Of a DNA stretch of 64,000 nt, positions 6,941-15,402 are shown piece after piece; positions within the stretch are counted from its first letter, which is position 1, and each line of letters opens with the position of its first letter. The stretch is taken from positions 57,827 through 121,826 of the forward strand of contig JAFSQL010000016.1 in assembly GCA_017446585.1 (NCBI GenBank), in the 5' to 3' direction. The notes under the pieces are model-generated. The model was not told the origin of the DNA and made no database searches. It saw only the letters and a program-made list of their open reading frames with translations. Made by a program: the position numbers and the translations under genes. The stretch comes from Paludibacteraceae bacterium. GTDB lineage: Bacteria > Bacteroidota > Bacteroidia > Bacteroidales > Paludibacteraceae.

Positions 6941-8518
6941 TTATTTCAAAATAACCTCCATTGGTGGCAATGTACGGGTTACGCCGTCCGGACCTTTCGC
7001 TTTGATATTACTCAAGAAGAACTTACTGTTTCTTGCCATACCTTTGATCAGGTCTTTCTGACGTGGTGTGAAATTCTTGTTTGGCGAGGTCTCTACAATC
7101 GCACCCATGGCTCCTGAAATGTTCATTTCGAAACTGAGCACGTCATAGTGTGCCTCGATGTCGGCATCGTCCAACTCGGCGCGCATCTCGGTTACGCTCA
7201 TAAGCAAGTTTTTCTTGATGGCTCCCAACTTGTGCTTTTGAGGGTTTCCTTGATCGTCAACGTATGGTATGAATCCAACTGGAGGTGGCAATTGTTTCAC
7301 GCGGAATGTCTTACTACCCATGTTTTGGTTTTTTCCGTCTATCTTGACGCTCACGTTGAATACGCATGGAACGCCCGGCTTGCTTGGACGTACCACCCAT
7401 CCTTTCGAATCGCGACGAAGCGTACCTCCTGACATGGTTGCCGAGATGTTGCTGGCTGGCACTCCTGGAACCGAGATGCTGACTGGATTGTCAATACCGG
7501 CATAGAACACGTTCATGCGGTCTGCAGATATGATGGCCGTTGGCTCTCCTACGTTATAGTCGCTCTCGAACGGATAGACTTTTACGCCGGTTGGACTGCT
7601 CAATCGAATATATCCCGAATATTTGCGGTCTCCCGTGGCGGTCGCCACGGCGTCATAAATGCCATCTTGTACAAGTGTGCCTCCGGTTCCAGTCTCCGGA
7701 TTACCTCCGATATAGACTTCTGGCCTTTGGGTTGAGTCACTTGCCACAAGTACGATATTAGCATGGTAACGACCGCCTCGCATCACATATTTTGAGTCTG
7801 GTATCACCTTCGCTTCAATCTTGTTCACGCGATAGTCATCTGCGTCCACCATGTTCTTCAGATAGGTGACAACTTCTCCCTCTATCGAGCGAACGTCCGA
7901 TTGCATCTTCGTCAAGATGGTTATTGTAGCGGCTACAGGCATCATCTCAAACGTCGCTACCTCCCATGCTTGCTTGCTACCGTCATGACCGACCATCTCA
8001 CCCGTGTTGAGAATCTTGTCAATCATGTTGACTTTGGTGGTGTCGGCTTTGACGTAATCCTTCATTTTCTCGCGATAGGTGTCAACGGCTGCTTTGATTT
8101 TCTTGCCTTCTCCCATACCTTCATCCAGTCCGACACGTCCGGAAGCGTCAAGGTTGTCTCTCGCTTCGATATGGTCAACGTCTCCTTCTTCTCCATCGGC
8201 AGTTTTTACAATCAGGACTTTCAAATCTTGAAGTTTCTGAAAGAGTTCATCCGATTGCTTCTTGACGTCATTGGCGCGATCAAGCCATTCTTTCACCTTT
8301 GTCGGATTCTGGTTGTAACTGTCTTGAAATCTCGCATAAAGGTTCAAGTTGCGGTTCTCGCTACTTTTCGTGCTTTCTTTCAAGCTGGTTTCCACCATCG
8401 TGAATCCGTTCAAAATATCGGCAGCCACATTCAGTGCCAACATGGCTGTTAGCACGATGTACATCATTCCGATCATTTTTTGTCTCGGGGTCTCCGGACA
8501 GTTGGTTGCTCCTCCCAT
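6941..8518 (-). CDS. gldM: Type IX secretion motor protein GldM (PorM)
   Basis: A 525-residue protein with a conserved N-terminus (GGATNCPETPRQKMIGMMYI) and one transmembrane helix at about 17-37. The rest is a long periplasmic region with coiled-coil and beta domains that in GldM homologues spans the periplasm toward the PorK/N ring. With GldL it forms the proton-driven motor that powers T9SS and gliding. Length and order (K-L-M-N) are standard. Confidence 0.95.
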   Translation of the reverse strand: MGGATNCPETPRQKMIGMMYIVLTAMLALNVAADILNGFTMVETSLKESTKSSENRNLNLYARFQDSYNQNPTKVKEWLDRANDVKKQSDELFQKLQDLKVLIVKTADGEEGDVDHIEARDNLDASGRVGLDEGMGEGKKIKAAVDTYREKMKDYVKADTTKVNMIDKILNTGEMVGHDGSKQAWEVATFEMMPVAATITILTKMQSDVRSIEGEVVTYLKNMVDADDYRVNKIEAKVIPDSKYVMRGGRYHANIVLVASDSTQRPEVYIGGNPETGTGGTLVQDGIYDAVATATGDRKYSGYIRLSSPTGVKVYPFESDYNVGEPTAIISADRMNVFYAGIDNPVSISVPGVPASNISATMSGGTLRRDSKGWVVRPSKPGVPCVFNVSVKIDGKNQNMGSKTFRVKQLPPPVGFIPYVDDQGNPQKHKLGAIKKNLLMSVTEMRAELDDADIEAHYDVLSFEMNISGAMGAIVETSPNKNFTPRQKDLIKGMARNSKFFLSNIKAKGPDGVTRTLPPMEVILK

Positions 8519-8601
8519 AGTTCTATTCCTTCTTCTTTTAAGTAAGTGTTACTATTTTTACCCTATTCCTTTCATGAATCCATGATTGGGTGGGAAGATT
8601 T

Positions 8602-9504
8602 TTATGCTAATGCGTTCAACATGTTTCCGTAGATGTCGTTCAAGCTCGTTATGGACTTGTTCAAGGCTACGGTGTTGTTTTTGAAGTTTTCAATCTCGCT
8701 GTTGGCTGATTCTATTGCTTTCAATTGCAATTCGTATGCCGAATTTGCCGCACCAAGAGTCTTGTTGACTGTTTCAACCATGCCAACATACTTGCTTGAA
8801 CCTTCTTTTGCTACTTCCATGTCATTGGCGATGCCTTGATATGCGTTCGCAAGGTTTGCGGTAGCGTTGTTTATGCTCTTTTGCGCGTTGTTGTAGAACT
8901 CGAGCGATTGACTTGCGCTTGCCATGTTTTGGGCAAAGATATGTGCGTTTTCACCGGCGGCATCAAGTTTGGCGAGTTTCTCCGCGGTCTCGGACAAGGA
9001 TGTGATACCCTTGTTCAATTTCTCTATGTCTTTTTCCGTCAATGCTTTTACATCAGCTCCTGCCAATACGCTAAGGGTTCCCGTCGTTGCCGCTCCTTCC
9101 GCTGCAGGGGCTGCTGTTGATGCGGAAGCGGTGCTTGAAGAGGCGATGTTCCCTCCACCAATGAAGGCGTTTCCTTTGTTCGTGTTTTTGAATTGTTTCA
9201 CAGCCTCACGTGCCATTGGATCAGTACCTTGCAATGCTTGAGCGTACTCTTTGCCTTCTTCTGTCTCGTCTGAAAGCACTGGATATATACGTTCCCAGTG
9301 ATAAACAGTATGAGGGTTCGCCAATGCCGTCACGACAAACAGCAATGCCTCCGTCGCCATACCTGCGGTCAAAATCACTCCGGCACCTGGCCAGTGCATA
9401 ATCTTAAACAATGCGCCGATAATAACGACCGATGCACCGAAGCCGAACACGTAACCTGTGATGGTACCGCCTTGTTTTGAATCAATCCAGTCTCCAATTG
9501 ACAT
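8602..9504 (-). CDS. gldL: Type IX secretion motor protein GldL (PorL)
   Basis: A 300-residue inner-membrane protein. Two N-terminal transmembrane helices (about 14-36 and 43-62) surround the conserved segment GALFKIMHWPGAG; the second helix region contains a Glu (ATEALLF) of the kind linked to proton flow in GldL. The remainder is a cytoplasmic Ala/Asn-rich helical and coiled-coil domain. It partners with GldM. The 83-base gap to gldM and the 107-base gap after gldK hold no other gene; the latter has a 7-bp stem (9558-9581). Confidence 0.95.
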   Translation of the reverse strand: MSIGDWIDSKQGGTITGYVFGFGASVVIIGALFKIMHWPGAGVILTAGMATEALLFVVTALANPHTVYHWERIYPVLSDETEEGKEYAQALQGTDPMAREAVKQFKNTNKGNAFIGGGNIASSSTASASTAAPAAEGAATTGTLSVLAGADVKALTEKDIEKLNKGITSLSETAEKLAKLDAAGENAHIFAQNMASASQSLEFYNNAQKSINNATANLANAYQGIANDMEVAKEGSSKYVGMVETVNKTLGAANSAYELQLKAIESANSEIENFKNNTVALNKSITSLNDIYGNMLNALA

Positions 9505-9611
9505 AGTAGTAATTTTTTAGATTTAGGTTATAAATAGTTTGGGTTTTTGTTTGTGCCTATGCGGAAGTCCCCTCCCGCATAAGCGATTGTAGTAGATATG
9601 ATAATCGTCTT

Positions 9612-11039
9612 TTATTTTCCTTGACCTTCAATGAAGCTGCGTACGCAACGGAATCCAATGTAAGAACGGCTTTCTTGTTGATATTCATAGGTACGGGAAC
9701 CGCATTGCAAATATGCGCCGATGTCCTTCCAACTACCGCCTTTGATTACCTTGCGGCGACGTACGTCTGGTTCGTTCGTCTTAACGTTTACTTGATAATC
9801 TGGGTTCATGTCATGAACGAAACTCAACGTTGACTCAGTAAATACGGATGAGGTCCACTCGCTCACGTTTCCTGCCATGTCATACAAACCATAATCATTT
9901 GGTGGATATGCGGCAACGAATGCAGTAATCATGTAGCCGTCGTCTGTATAGTTGCCACGTAAAGGTTTGAAGTTTGCGAGGAAGCAACCCTTGGCGGTGC
10001 GGATGTAGTTTCCGCCCCAAGGATACATTGCCAAGTCACGACCACCGCGAGCGGCAAACTCCCATTCGGCTTCTGTTGGCAGACGCCAATCTTGTACTTG
10101 AGGCGCGCCGTTTGCGACTTGGTATGTGTTGAACAATTTGGTACGCCAGTTGCAGAACGCGTTCGCTTGCTCCCAAGTTACTCCTACTACAGGATATTCA
10201 CCATATCCTGGGTGTGACAAGTACATGCGCATATATGGCTCGTTGTACGCATAGGTGAAGTCGCGAATCCAACACAATGTGTCTGGATAAATGTTCAATA
10301 TCTTCTGTTGGATGAAGTCGTGACGGCTTGTCAATGGACGATAAATCGTACGGTTCACGATGAATCCGTTCTCGTCACGATAAGTCGTGTCTTTCTTAAT
10401 CATCACGTCTTCGCTGTCCTTCGTTACGCCCAACCCATCCAATGAGCGGTCATAACTATTCTTAAGGGCGTTGAAACGGTTTACTTTCAACGACGCTTGC
10501 TTGTAATCTACAAATTCGTAGCGATAGTTCAGTTTGGAACCGTCCAATTGTGGAACCAATTCAATGGCATCTTCACCAACGTAGAACATGCTGTCCAAAG
10601 CGCGTCTTTGATCTTCATTTGGTTTGTCCCATGGAATTTCCTTGTCCCAGTTCAAATGAGGAGTTACTTCGTTACCCTTCTTGTCTTGGGTAATCTTAAA
10701 GGACTCGTCACCTCCGATCGCAGGGTCTGCCAAGCGTTCCAATGCCACAGAGTCACGGACATAGTTGATGAACTGACGATATTCACCATTGGTGATCTCT
10801 GTTTCGTCCATCCAAAAGGCATCTACCGATACGGTTTTAGACTGTGAGTTCATAGCCCAGTTCGCCTCTTGGTCATTGTTACCCGTGGTGAATGATCCAC
10901 GATTGATAAACACCATGCCAAACGGAGTCGGATCGGACCATCCTCGCGAATAGACACCGGTCAATTCCCCGTTGCCTTGACCGCCGCCACACCCTACGAG
11001 AGTGAGCAGTCCTGCTGAAAATAAGAGTAACTTTTTCAT
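9612..11039 (-). CDS. gldK: Type IX secretion lipoprotein GldK (PorK)
   Basis: A 475-residue outer-membrane lipoprotein. The ATG at 11039 is chosen because it gives MKKLLLFSAGLLTLVGCGGG, with a lipobox at LVGC (Cys17); an upstream in-frame codon would add 23 unrelated residues. The rest is an FGE-sulfatase fold (TPFGMVFINRGSF, VVGVTWEQANAFCNWR, LPTEAEWEFAARGG, YDMAGNVSEWTSS, VIKGGSWKD, GFRCVRS). PorK forms a large ring with PorN. It starts 52 bases after porP. Confidence 0.95.
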   Translation of the reverse strand: MKKLLLFSAGLLTLVGCGGGQGNGELTGVYSRGWSDPTPFGMVFINRGSFTTGNNDQEANWAMNSQSKTVSVDAFWMDETEITNGEYRQFINYVRDSVALERLADPAIGGDESFKITQDKKGNEVTPHLNWDKEIPWDKPNEDQRRALDSMFYVGEDAIELVPQLDGSKLNYRYEFVDYKQASLKVNRFNALKNSYDRSLDGLGVTKDSEDVMIKKDTTYRDENGFIVNRTIYRPLTSRHDFIQQKILNIYPDTLCWIRDFTYAYNEPYMRMYLSHPGYGEYPVVGVTWEQANAFCNWRTKLFNTYQVANGAPQVQDWRLPTEAEWEFAARGGRDLAMYPWGGNYIRTAKGCFLANFKPLRGNYTDDGYMITAFVAAYPPNDYGLYDMAGNVSEWTSSVFTESTLSFVHDMNPDYQVNVKTNEPDVRRRKVIKGGSWKDIGAYLQCGSRTYEYQQESRSYIGFRCVRSFIEGQGK

Positions 11040-11091
11040 ATTCTTACTACTAATTTGTTTTCTGTCTTCTATTTGTGTTTTTGCATAGATT

Positions 11092-12054
11092 CTATAGAAT
11101 GCGGACACTCTTGTATTTGTTGGCTTTCTTCTTGCCTAACAAGAAACTATACCGCAAGAACAACTCGTGTGAGCCGTAGTTCCCTGCTATCAGTTTCGTC
11201 GTGGACAAGTCGAATGAATATCCAATCGACAATCCGTTGTAGATATTCAAACCTCCAAAAAGGATGAGGGCGGATTGAATACGCCAGCCTGCTCCCAAAT
11301 ACCATTGTTCATCTTGCTCAACTCGTACGTCCAAGTCTAATTGCCAATCGTGGTAGTCAGTCTTGTACATGATGTCCGCATTCAACGTGTAGCGTGGATT
11401 AGGTAACGTGTAAGTGTAACCTCCAGTCAGATAGGAGGCTATCCCTACGCTGGTTGTCACTCGTTCATCGATGTCAAACGTGGGGTTTGTTAAATGTGTG
11501 GTCGAGAAACCAACATAAAAATCCTCCGCTTGAAATGTCGCCCCGACACCAACATCAAATGCCATAGCGTTTGCTGATGAGGTTGGAATGGCGACATCCG
11601 ACGCATGGTGATATTCGTCCGTGCCGTCCAACAGATTTAAGCTGTCCGAAGAGATGGACTGGTTCATGAATCCTATATCTGTTCCTAATTTCAGTACGCC
11701 ATATTTAAGTTTGTACTTAAAAGCGTATTGTAGCGTCACCGCCTGCGTCGAGAATGCTCCCGCCTCGTCATCCTTAAAGATAACCCCAATGCCGTGTTTT
11801 TGTTTCAACAAGGTCACCGGTGCGCTGACCGCAAAGAACATGGATTTTGGTCCGCCATCCATTCCCGCCCATTGCATTCTGTACAATCCAACAGCGTTGT
11901 AACGCTCGTTGGCTGCTACCGTCGCCGGATTAAACGCTTCAGGAAGGAACATGTACTGACTGGCTTGTGCGTCATATTGCGATTGCGCTTTTCCCGCAAA
12001 TACCATCGATATTATCGTGGTCGCCATTATCACGTTTCTGGTCAGTCGGTTCAT
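11092..12054 (-). CDS. porP: PorP/SprF-type outer-membrane protein
   Basis: A 320-residue protein with signal peptide and the conserved opening QYDAQASQYMFLPEAFNPA, followed by a predicted beta-barrel with alternating strands up to a terminal FLRYSFLLGK strand region. This is the PorP/SprF family, required for T9SS function in Porphyromonas and paired with particular adhesins in flavobacteria. Its position directly upstream of gldK is the usual one. Confidence 0.93.
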   Translation of the reverse strand: MNRLTRNVIMATTIISMVFAGKAQSQYDAQASQYMFLPEAFNPATVAANERYNAVGLYRMQWAGMDGGPKSMFFAVSAPVTLLKQKHGIGVIFKDDEAGAFSTQAVTLQYAFKYKLKYGVLKLGTDIGFMNQSISSDSLNLLDGTDEYHHASDVAIPTSSANAMAFDVGVGATFQAEDFYVGFSTTHLTNPTFDIDERVTTSVGIASYLTGGYTYTLPNPRYTLNADIMYKTDYHDWQLDLDVRVEQDEQWYLGAGWRIQSALILFGGLNIYNGLSIGYSFDLSTTKLIAGNYGSHELFLRYSFLLGKKKANKYKSVRIL

Positions 12055-12141
12055 GTGGCGCTTTTTCTGTCTTCGTGTCCGTTATTCAGTATTTCATTTT
12101 TGACAATAAAATCGCTTTTTTATTGTTTATGCTTTTTATAC

Positions 12142-12363
12142 TTAGTATTCTTCTTCGTTAAAGAAAAAATCCTCTTTGCTTGGATAGTCTGGCCAAATGT
12201 CCTCAATGCTTTCATATACATCCCCTTCGTCTTCTATCTCTCGCAAGTTTTCTATCACTTCAAGCGGAGCTCCTGAACGAACCGCATAGTCAATTAACTC
12301 ATCCTTGGTTGCAGGCCAAGGGGCATCCTCCAACTTCGATGCCAACTCCAACGTCCAATACAT
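12142..12363 (-). CDS. DUF2795-family small acidic protein
   Basis: A 73-residue, strongly acidic cytoplasmic protein. The opening (MYWTLELASKLEDAPWPATK, then DELIDYAVRSGAPLEVIENL) fits the DUF2795 family, which resembles a small helical partner or DNA-associated domain. The tail is almost wholly acidic (KEDFFFNEEEY). It lies 87 bases before porP on the same strand and has its own promoter box, so it may be the first gene of the T9SS operon. Confidence 0.75.
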   Translation of the reverse strand: MYWTLELASKLEDAPWPATKDELIDYAVRSGAPLEVIENLREIEDEGDVYESIEDIWPDYPSKEDFFFNEEEY

Positions 12364-12408
12364 AATCCTAACTCGTTTTTAGAGATTAATGCACTAAATT
12401 TCCGTGTG

Positions 12409-12416
12409 CAAATTTA
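12409..12416 (-). promoter_or_regulatory. Probable promoter -7 box of the T9SS operon
   Basis: The minus strand reads TAAATTTG followed by C, an exact TAnnTTTG match, 45 bases upstream of the DUF2795 ATG. I saw no other exact box on this strand between this gene and gldK. Confidence 0.45.
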
Positions 12417-12540
12417 TTATAAAATTATAATTAAACAACGCGAAATGCAAAAAAAAATTATTTTTTGTTGTTTTTTTTTACTTTTTTATGATTCTATTTC
12501 GCTCTAAAACACTGTTTACGTGTGTTATGGATGTGAAATG

Positions 12541-13323
12541 TTAAAAATTATATATATAATCCTGTTTTTGCAATTCCTCGTTAAAGAAAAGAATTCCCAT
12601 CGTAAAGAAATCAAATGTAACTCTCACTTTTTTTTCTTTTACAATTTGATTCCACGCTTCTTCCATGTCCTCAGAGGCGTGTATATCATCAATGACAAAT
12701 ACACTGTATGATGTGGCTTTTTCTTTTAGTATGTTAAAATATCTTAATGTCGCCTCGCCTGTGTGATTAGCATCAAGAAATGCGAAATCTACCTGTTTTA
12801 ACGGATTTAACGTTTTTTTTAATATGTCGTCTATGTTTCCTTCGTGGAATGTGACGTTTGACGCTTTCGCGATTTTTGCCGTTTCCTTTGCGATTTTTAT
12901 AAGATTTGAACTTCCTTCAAGGCTGTGAACTTGTCCTTTGGGCGTTCCTTTTGCGAGATAGGCGGTGGTAATGCCAAGTGAAGTTCCAAGTTCAATTACT
13001 GTTTCAGGTTGAAAGTGGTTCGCTATTCTGAATAATAATTGGGCGTAGCGTTTGCTCTTTATTGAGCGTTTGGCAATCTCGCTAATGCTTCTTTGCCCAG
13101 AAGGTCTTGTTCCGTAATCGGTAACGTCAATTAGTGTCTTGTCTTTCCTCAACGTCTTGCGGCGTTCTTCTAATACCTTATATATATAATATGGGGTTTC
13201 TTCTTCAAATACTTCTGTGATAAGTTGATAGGCAAATGGGGAGTGTACGCTAAATCCATGGCGGTATTTGGCGTGTTTCAGGTATCTAAGAAACGATATT
13301 GTTTTACTTAAGGTGTTCCGCAT
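12541..13323 (-). CDS. Class I SAM-dependent methyltransferase
   Basis: A 260-residue cytoplasmic protein with a Rossmann-type methyltransferase core: motif I TVIELGTSLGITTAYLA near 105-121, an acidic SAM-contact (VHSLEGS), and VDFAFLDANHTGEA followed by VFVIDDIHAS, the pattern of catechol-O-methyltransferase-like enzymes. The N-terminal YRHGFSVHSPFAYQLITEVF is shared by a Bacteroidota family of unknown substrate. It ends the minus-strand block; the gap to DUF2795 is AT-rich with only a weak stem. It starts 3 bases past the DUF4837 stop. Confidence 0.8.
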   Translation of the reverse strand: MRNTLSKTISFLRYLKHAKYRHGFSVHSPFAYQLITEVFEEETPYYIYKVLEERRKTLRKDKTLIDVTDYGTRPSGQRSISEIAKRSIKSKRYAQLLFRIANHFQPETVIELGTSLGITTAYLAKGTPKGQVHSLEGSSNLIKIAKETAKIAKASNVTFHEGNIDDILKKTLNPLKQVDFAFLDANHTGEATLRYFNILKEKATSYSVFVIDDIHASEDMEEAWNQIVKEKKVRVTFDFFTMGILFFNEELQKQDYIYNF

Positions 13324-13326
13324 GAA

Positions 13327-14373
13327 TTATTCTTTCTGTTCTTCTTTGTCGCCCGTTACGATGACGGCGTTTGCCACGGCAGGCAGTGATAAGGTGTATG
13401 TGGCTGCTTCAATTTGTCGAATGGCATTGCGTTTGCTTTGTTGTGGAGCATAAACGAACCCTTCAATGGTGACAATTCTGTTGGTTGTTTCTTCTACCAT
13501 GGTGTGTGAAACATAAGGTCCGCCCATCATCGTTTTTCCTTGAACACGCCACAGACCCTTGATTTCTGCGCAAAATTTTCCTTCGAGATTTAGTACCTTC
13601 ATTTCTGGAGGACTGACTCTGTATTCAGTTCCCATATATGACCCATCCACTGGTCCGGGAATCAGCGTTTTCAGGACGCTGTCTCTTTTTGCGTTAAGAT
13701 TTTCCAAGGTTAATTGGCTGGTATTTGTATAGGGATAGGTGTATATGACCAAGTCTTGTCTAACGTTGGTTGCTCCGGTTGACAACCAAATTGCGCTGGA
13801 GTCTTCGCTCCATTTATATAAGGTTAAAGTCGAAGGGACATTGATTTGCATCCCTAATTTTTCATATACCATTCGTGAGAGTTGGCGATTGTATTTCTTT
13901 CGCAAATATGCTATCTCTCTTTCTCGTTCTGCTTGAACGAAGAATTCAGTAATCTGTCCGCCTCTGTTTGTCAAGAAACTGGCAATCGAGTCTTTGCATG
14001 GTGCTACCAATTTGGCTATATATTGAGGTCGAGCCCACTTGTTCTTTGAAACAATCAGGTTAGCTTTCGTATAGTGCGCAGAGTCAATTTGAACAATCAA
14101 GATGTTTCTTGTTGGTTTTAGCATTGAGGTGAATTGATTCTCCGTGCAATGCGAAATGCTCAGGCTGGGTTCTCTTTGAGGCATACCTCGCATGGGTGTC
14201 GTGAGCGAGTCTAACAATTGATGCCCTATATTTGATTTCCAAATGTCATTATTTGCGACAACAAGAACTTCAAACGGGCTTCCTGTGATTGATGTCAAAA
14301 AACGTCCTTTCTCGCACGACACGAAAAGCAATGAAAAGGCAAGAGCAAATAATACGTACTTTATCGATTTCAT
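13327..14373 (-). CDS. DUF4837 lipoprotein
   Basis: A 348-residue protein. The ATG at 14373 gives MKSIKYVLFALAFSLLFVSC, a clean lipoprotein signal with lipobox FVSC; a longer in-frame version would overlap rlmN. The mature part (SPFEVLVVANNDIW, MRGMPQREPSLSISH, GLWRVQGKTMMGGPYVSHT) matches DUF4837, a Bacteroidota lipoprotein family of unknown function. It begins 4 bases after the rlmN stop, so it is co-transcribed with it. Confidence 0.85.
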   Translation of the reverse strand: MKSIKYVLFALAFSLLFVSCEKGRFLTSITGSPFEVLVVANNDIWKSNIGHQLLDSLTTPMRGMPQREPSLSISHCTENQFTSMLKPTRNILIVQIDSAHYTKANLIVSKNKWARPQYIAKLVAPCKDSIASFLTNRGGQITEFFVQAEREREIAYLRKKYNRQLSRMVYEKLGMQINVPSTLTLYKWSEDSSAIWLSTGATNVRQDLVIYTYPYTNTSQLTLENLNAKRDSVLKTLIPGPVDGSYMGTEYRVSPPEMKVLNLEGKFCAEIKGLWRVQGKTMMGGPYVSHTMVEETTNRIVTIEGFVYAPQQSKRNAIRQIEAATYTLSLPAVANAVIVTGDKEEQKE

Positions 14374-14377
14374 AATC

Positions 14378-15394
14378 TTATTCTTTATTTTGAGTTGCAA
14401 GAAGTCCACATGCGGCGGATATGTCTTCTCCTCGTGACTTTCTTATCGTGGCGGTTATGCCATGATTATTCAGATAGTCTTGAAACATCACGGCTCTATC
14501 CTGGTTAGACCCTTTGATTTTTGCGTCTCCGATGGAGTGATATCGAATGAGGTTTACTCGACAGTCTAAGTTTTTCAGCAATCGGACAAGGGCGGCTGCA
14601 TGTCTTGTCGTGTCGTTCCATCCGTCAAATAAGGTGTACTCAAATGAAAGTCTCCTCTGATGACTGAAGTCAAACGCTGTTAATTGCTCAATCAAATCGT
14701 GAATAGGGTAGGCCTTTTCAACGGGCATTCGTTCCGCGCGTTCTGCTGAAAATGGATTGTGTAATGAAATGGCAAGGTGGCATTCCGATTCTTTCAAAAA
14801 CTGTGTCACCTTGGGCGTGATGCCAACAGTGGATACCGTTATTCGTCTCGGACTCCACCCCAATCCGTAATCCGGATTTGTCATTACATCCAGTGTCCGT
14901 AACACGTTGTCGTAGTTGTCCATAGGTTCTCCCATGCCCATGAACACGATGTTTGTCAATGTGTCGAATCGCGGGGTAGATAAGATTTGATTCAAAATCT
15001 CATCTGTTGTCAACTGACCATGAAATCCCATTTGTCCCGTGGCGCAAAAGGAACAATGCATTTTACATCCGACTTGTGAGGATACGCACAAGGTGGCACG
15101 GTCTCCATCTGGGATATAAACGCTTTCTATTGCCCCGGACTTTGTGCTGTAAAGGTACTTTATGGTACCATCCTTTGACACGGCTTGTTTCTCGGCTTCA
15201 TGTCTGCCTATGATGTAGTTCTGCTTCAGTAGTTCCCGATTTTTGTTCGAGATGTTGCTACATTCATCAATAGTTTTGACTCTCTTGCCGTAAATCCACT
15301 GTGACAACTGTTTCGCCGTAAACGAAGGAAGTCCCAAGTCTTCGACAAGGGACTTCAATTCCGTACTATTTTTCCCGAGTAGGGGAGATTCCAT
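14378..15394 (-). CDS. rlmN: 23S rRNA/tRNA adenine C2 methyltransferase RlmN
   Basis: A 338-residue radical-SAM enzyme that methylates C2 of A2503 in 23S rRNA and A37 in some tRNAs. The cluster-binding CxxxCxxC is at Cys110, Cys114 and Cys117 (SQVGCKMHCSFCATG), the GEP motif is in MGMGEPMDN, and the second catalytic cysteine is near the C-terminus (DISAACGLLA, Cys329). The FCATGQMGF sequence distinguishes RlmN from Cfr. It follows the PpiD-like gene by 8 bases. Confidence 0.95.
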   Translation of the reverse strand: MESPLLGKNSTELKSLVEDLGLPSFTAKQLSQWIYGKRVKTIDECSNISNKNRELLKQNYIIGRHEAEKQAVSKDGTIKYLYSTKSGAIESVYIPDGDRATLCVSSQVGCKMHCSFCATGQMGFHGQLTTDEILNQILSTPRFDTLTNIVFMGMGEPMDNYDNVLRTLDVMTNPDYGLGWSPRRITVSTVGITPKVTQFLKESECHLAISLHNPFSAERAERMPVEKAYPIHDLIEQLTAFDFSHQRRLSFEYTLFDGWNDTTRHAAALVRLLKNLDCRVNLIRYHSIGDAKIKGSNQDRAVMFQDYLNNHGITATIRKSRGEDISAACGLLATQNKE

Positions 15395-15402
15395 TTGCGT
15401 CT

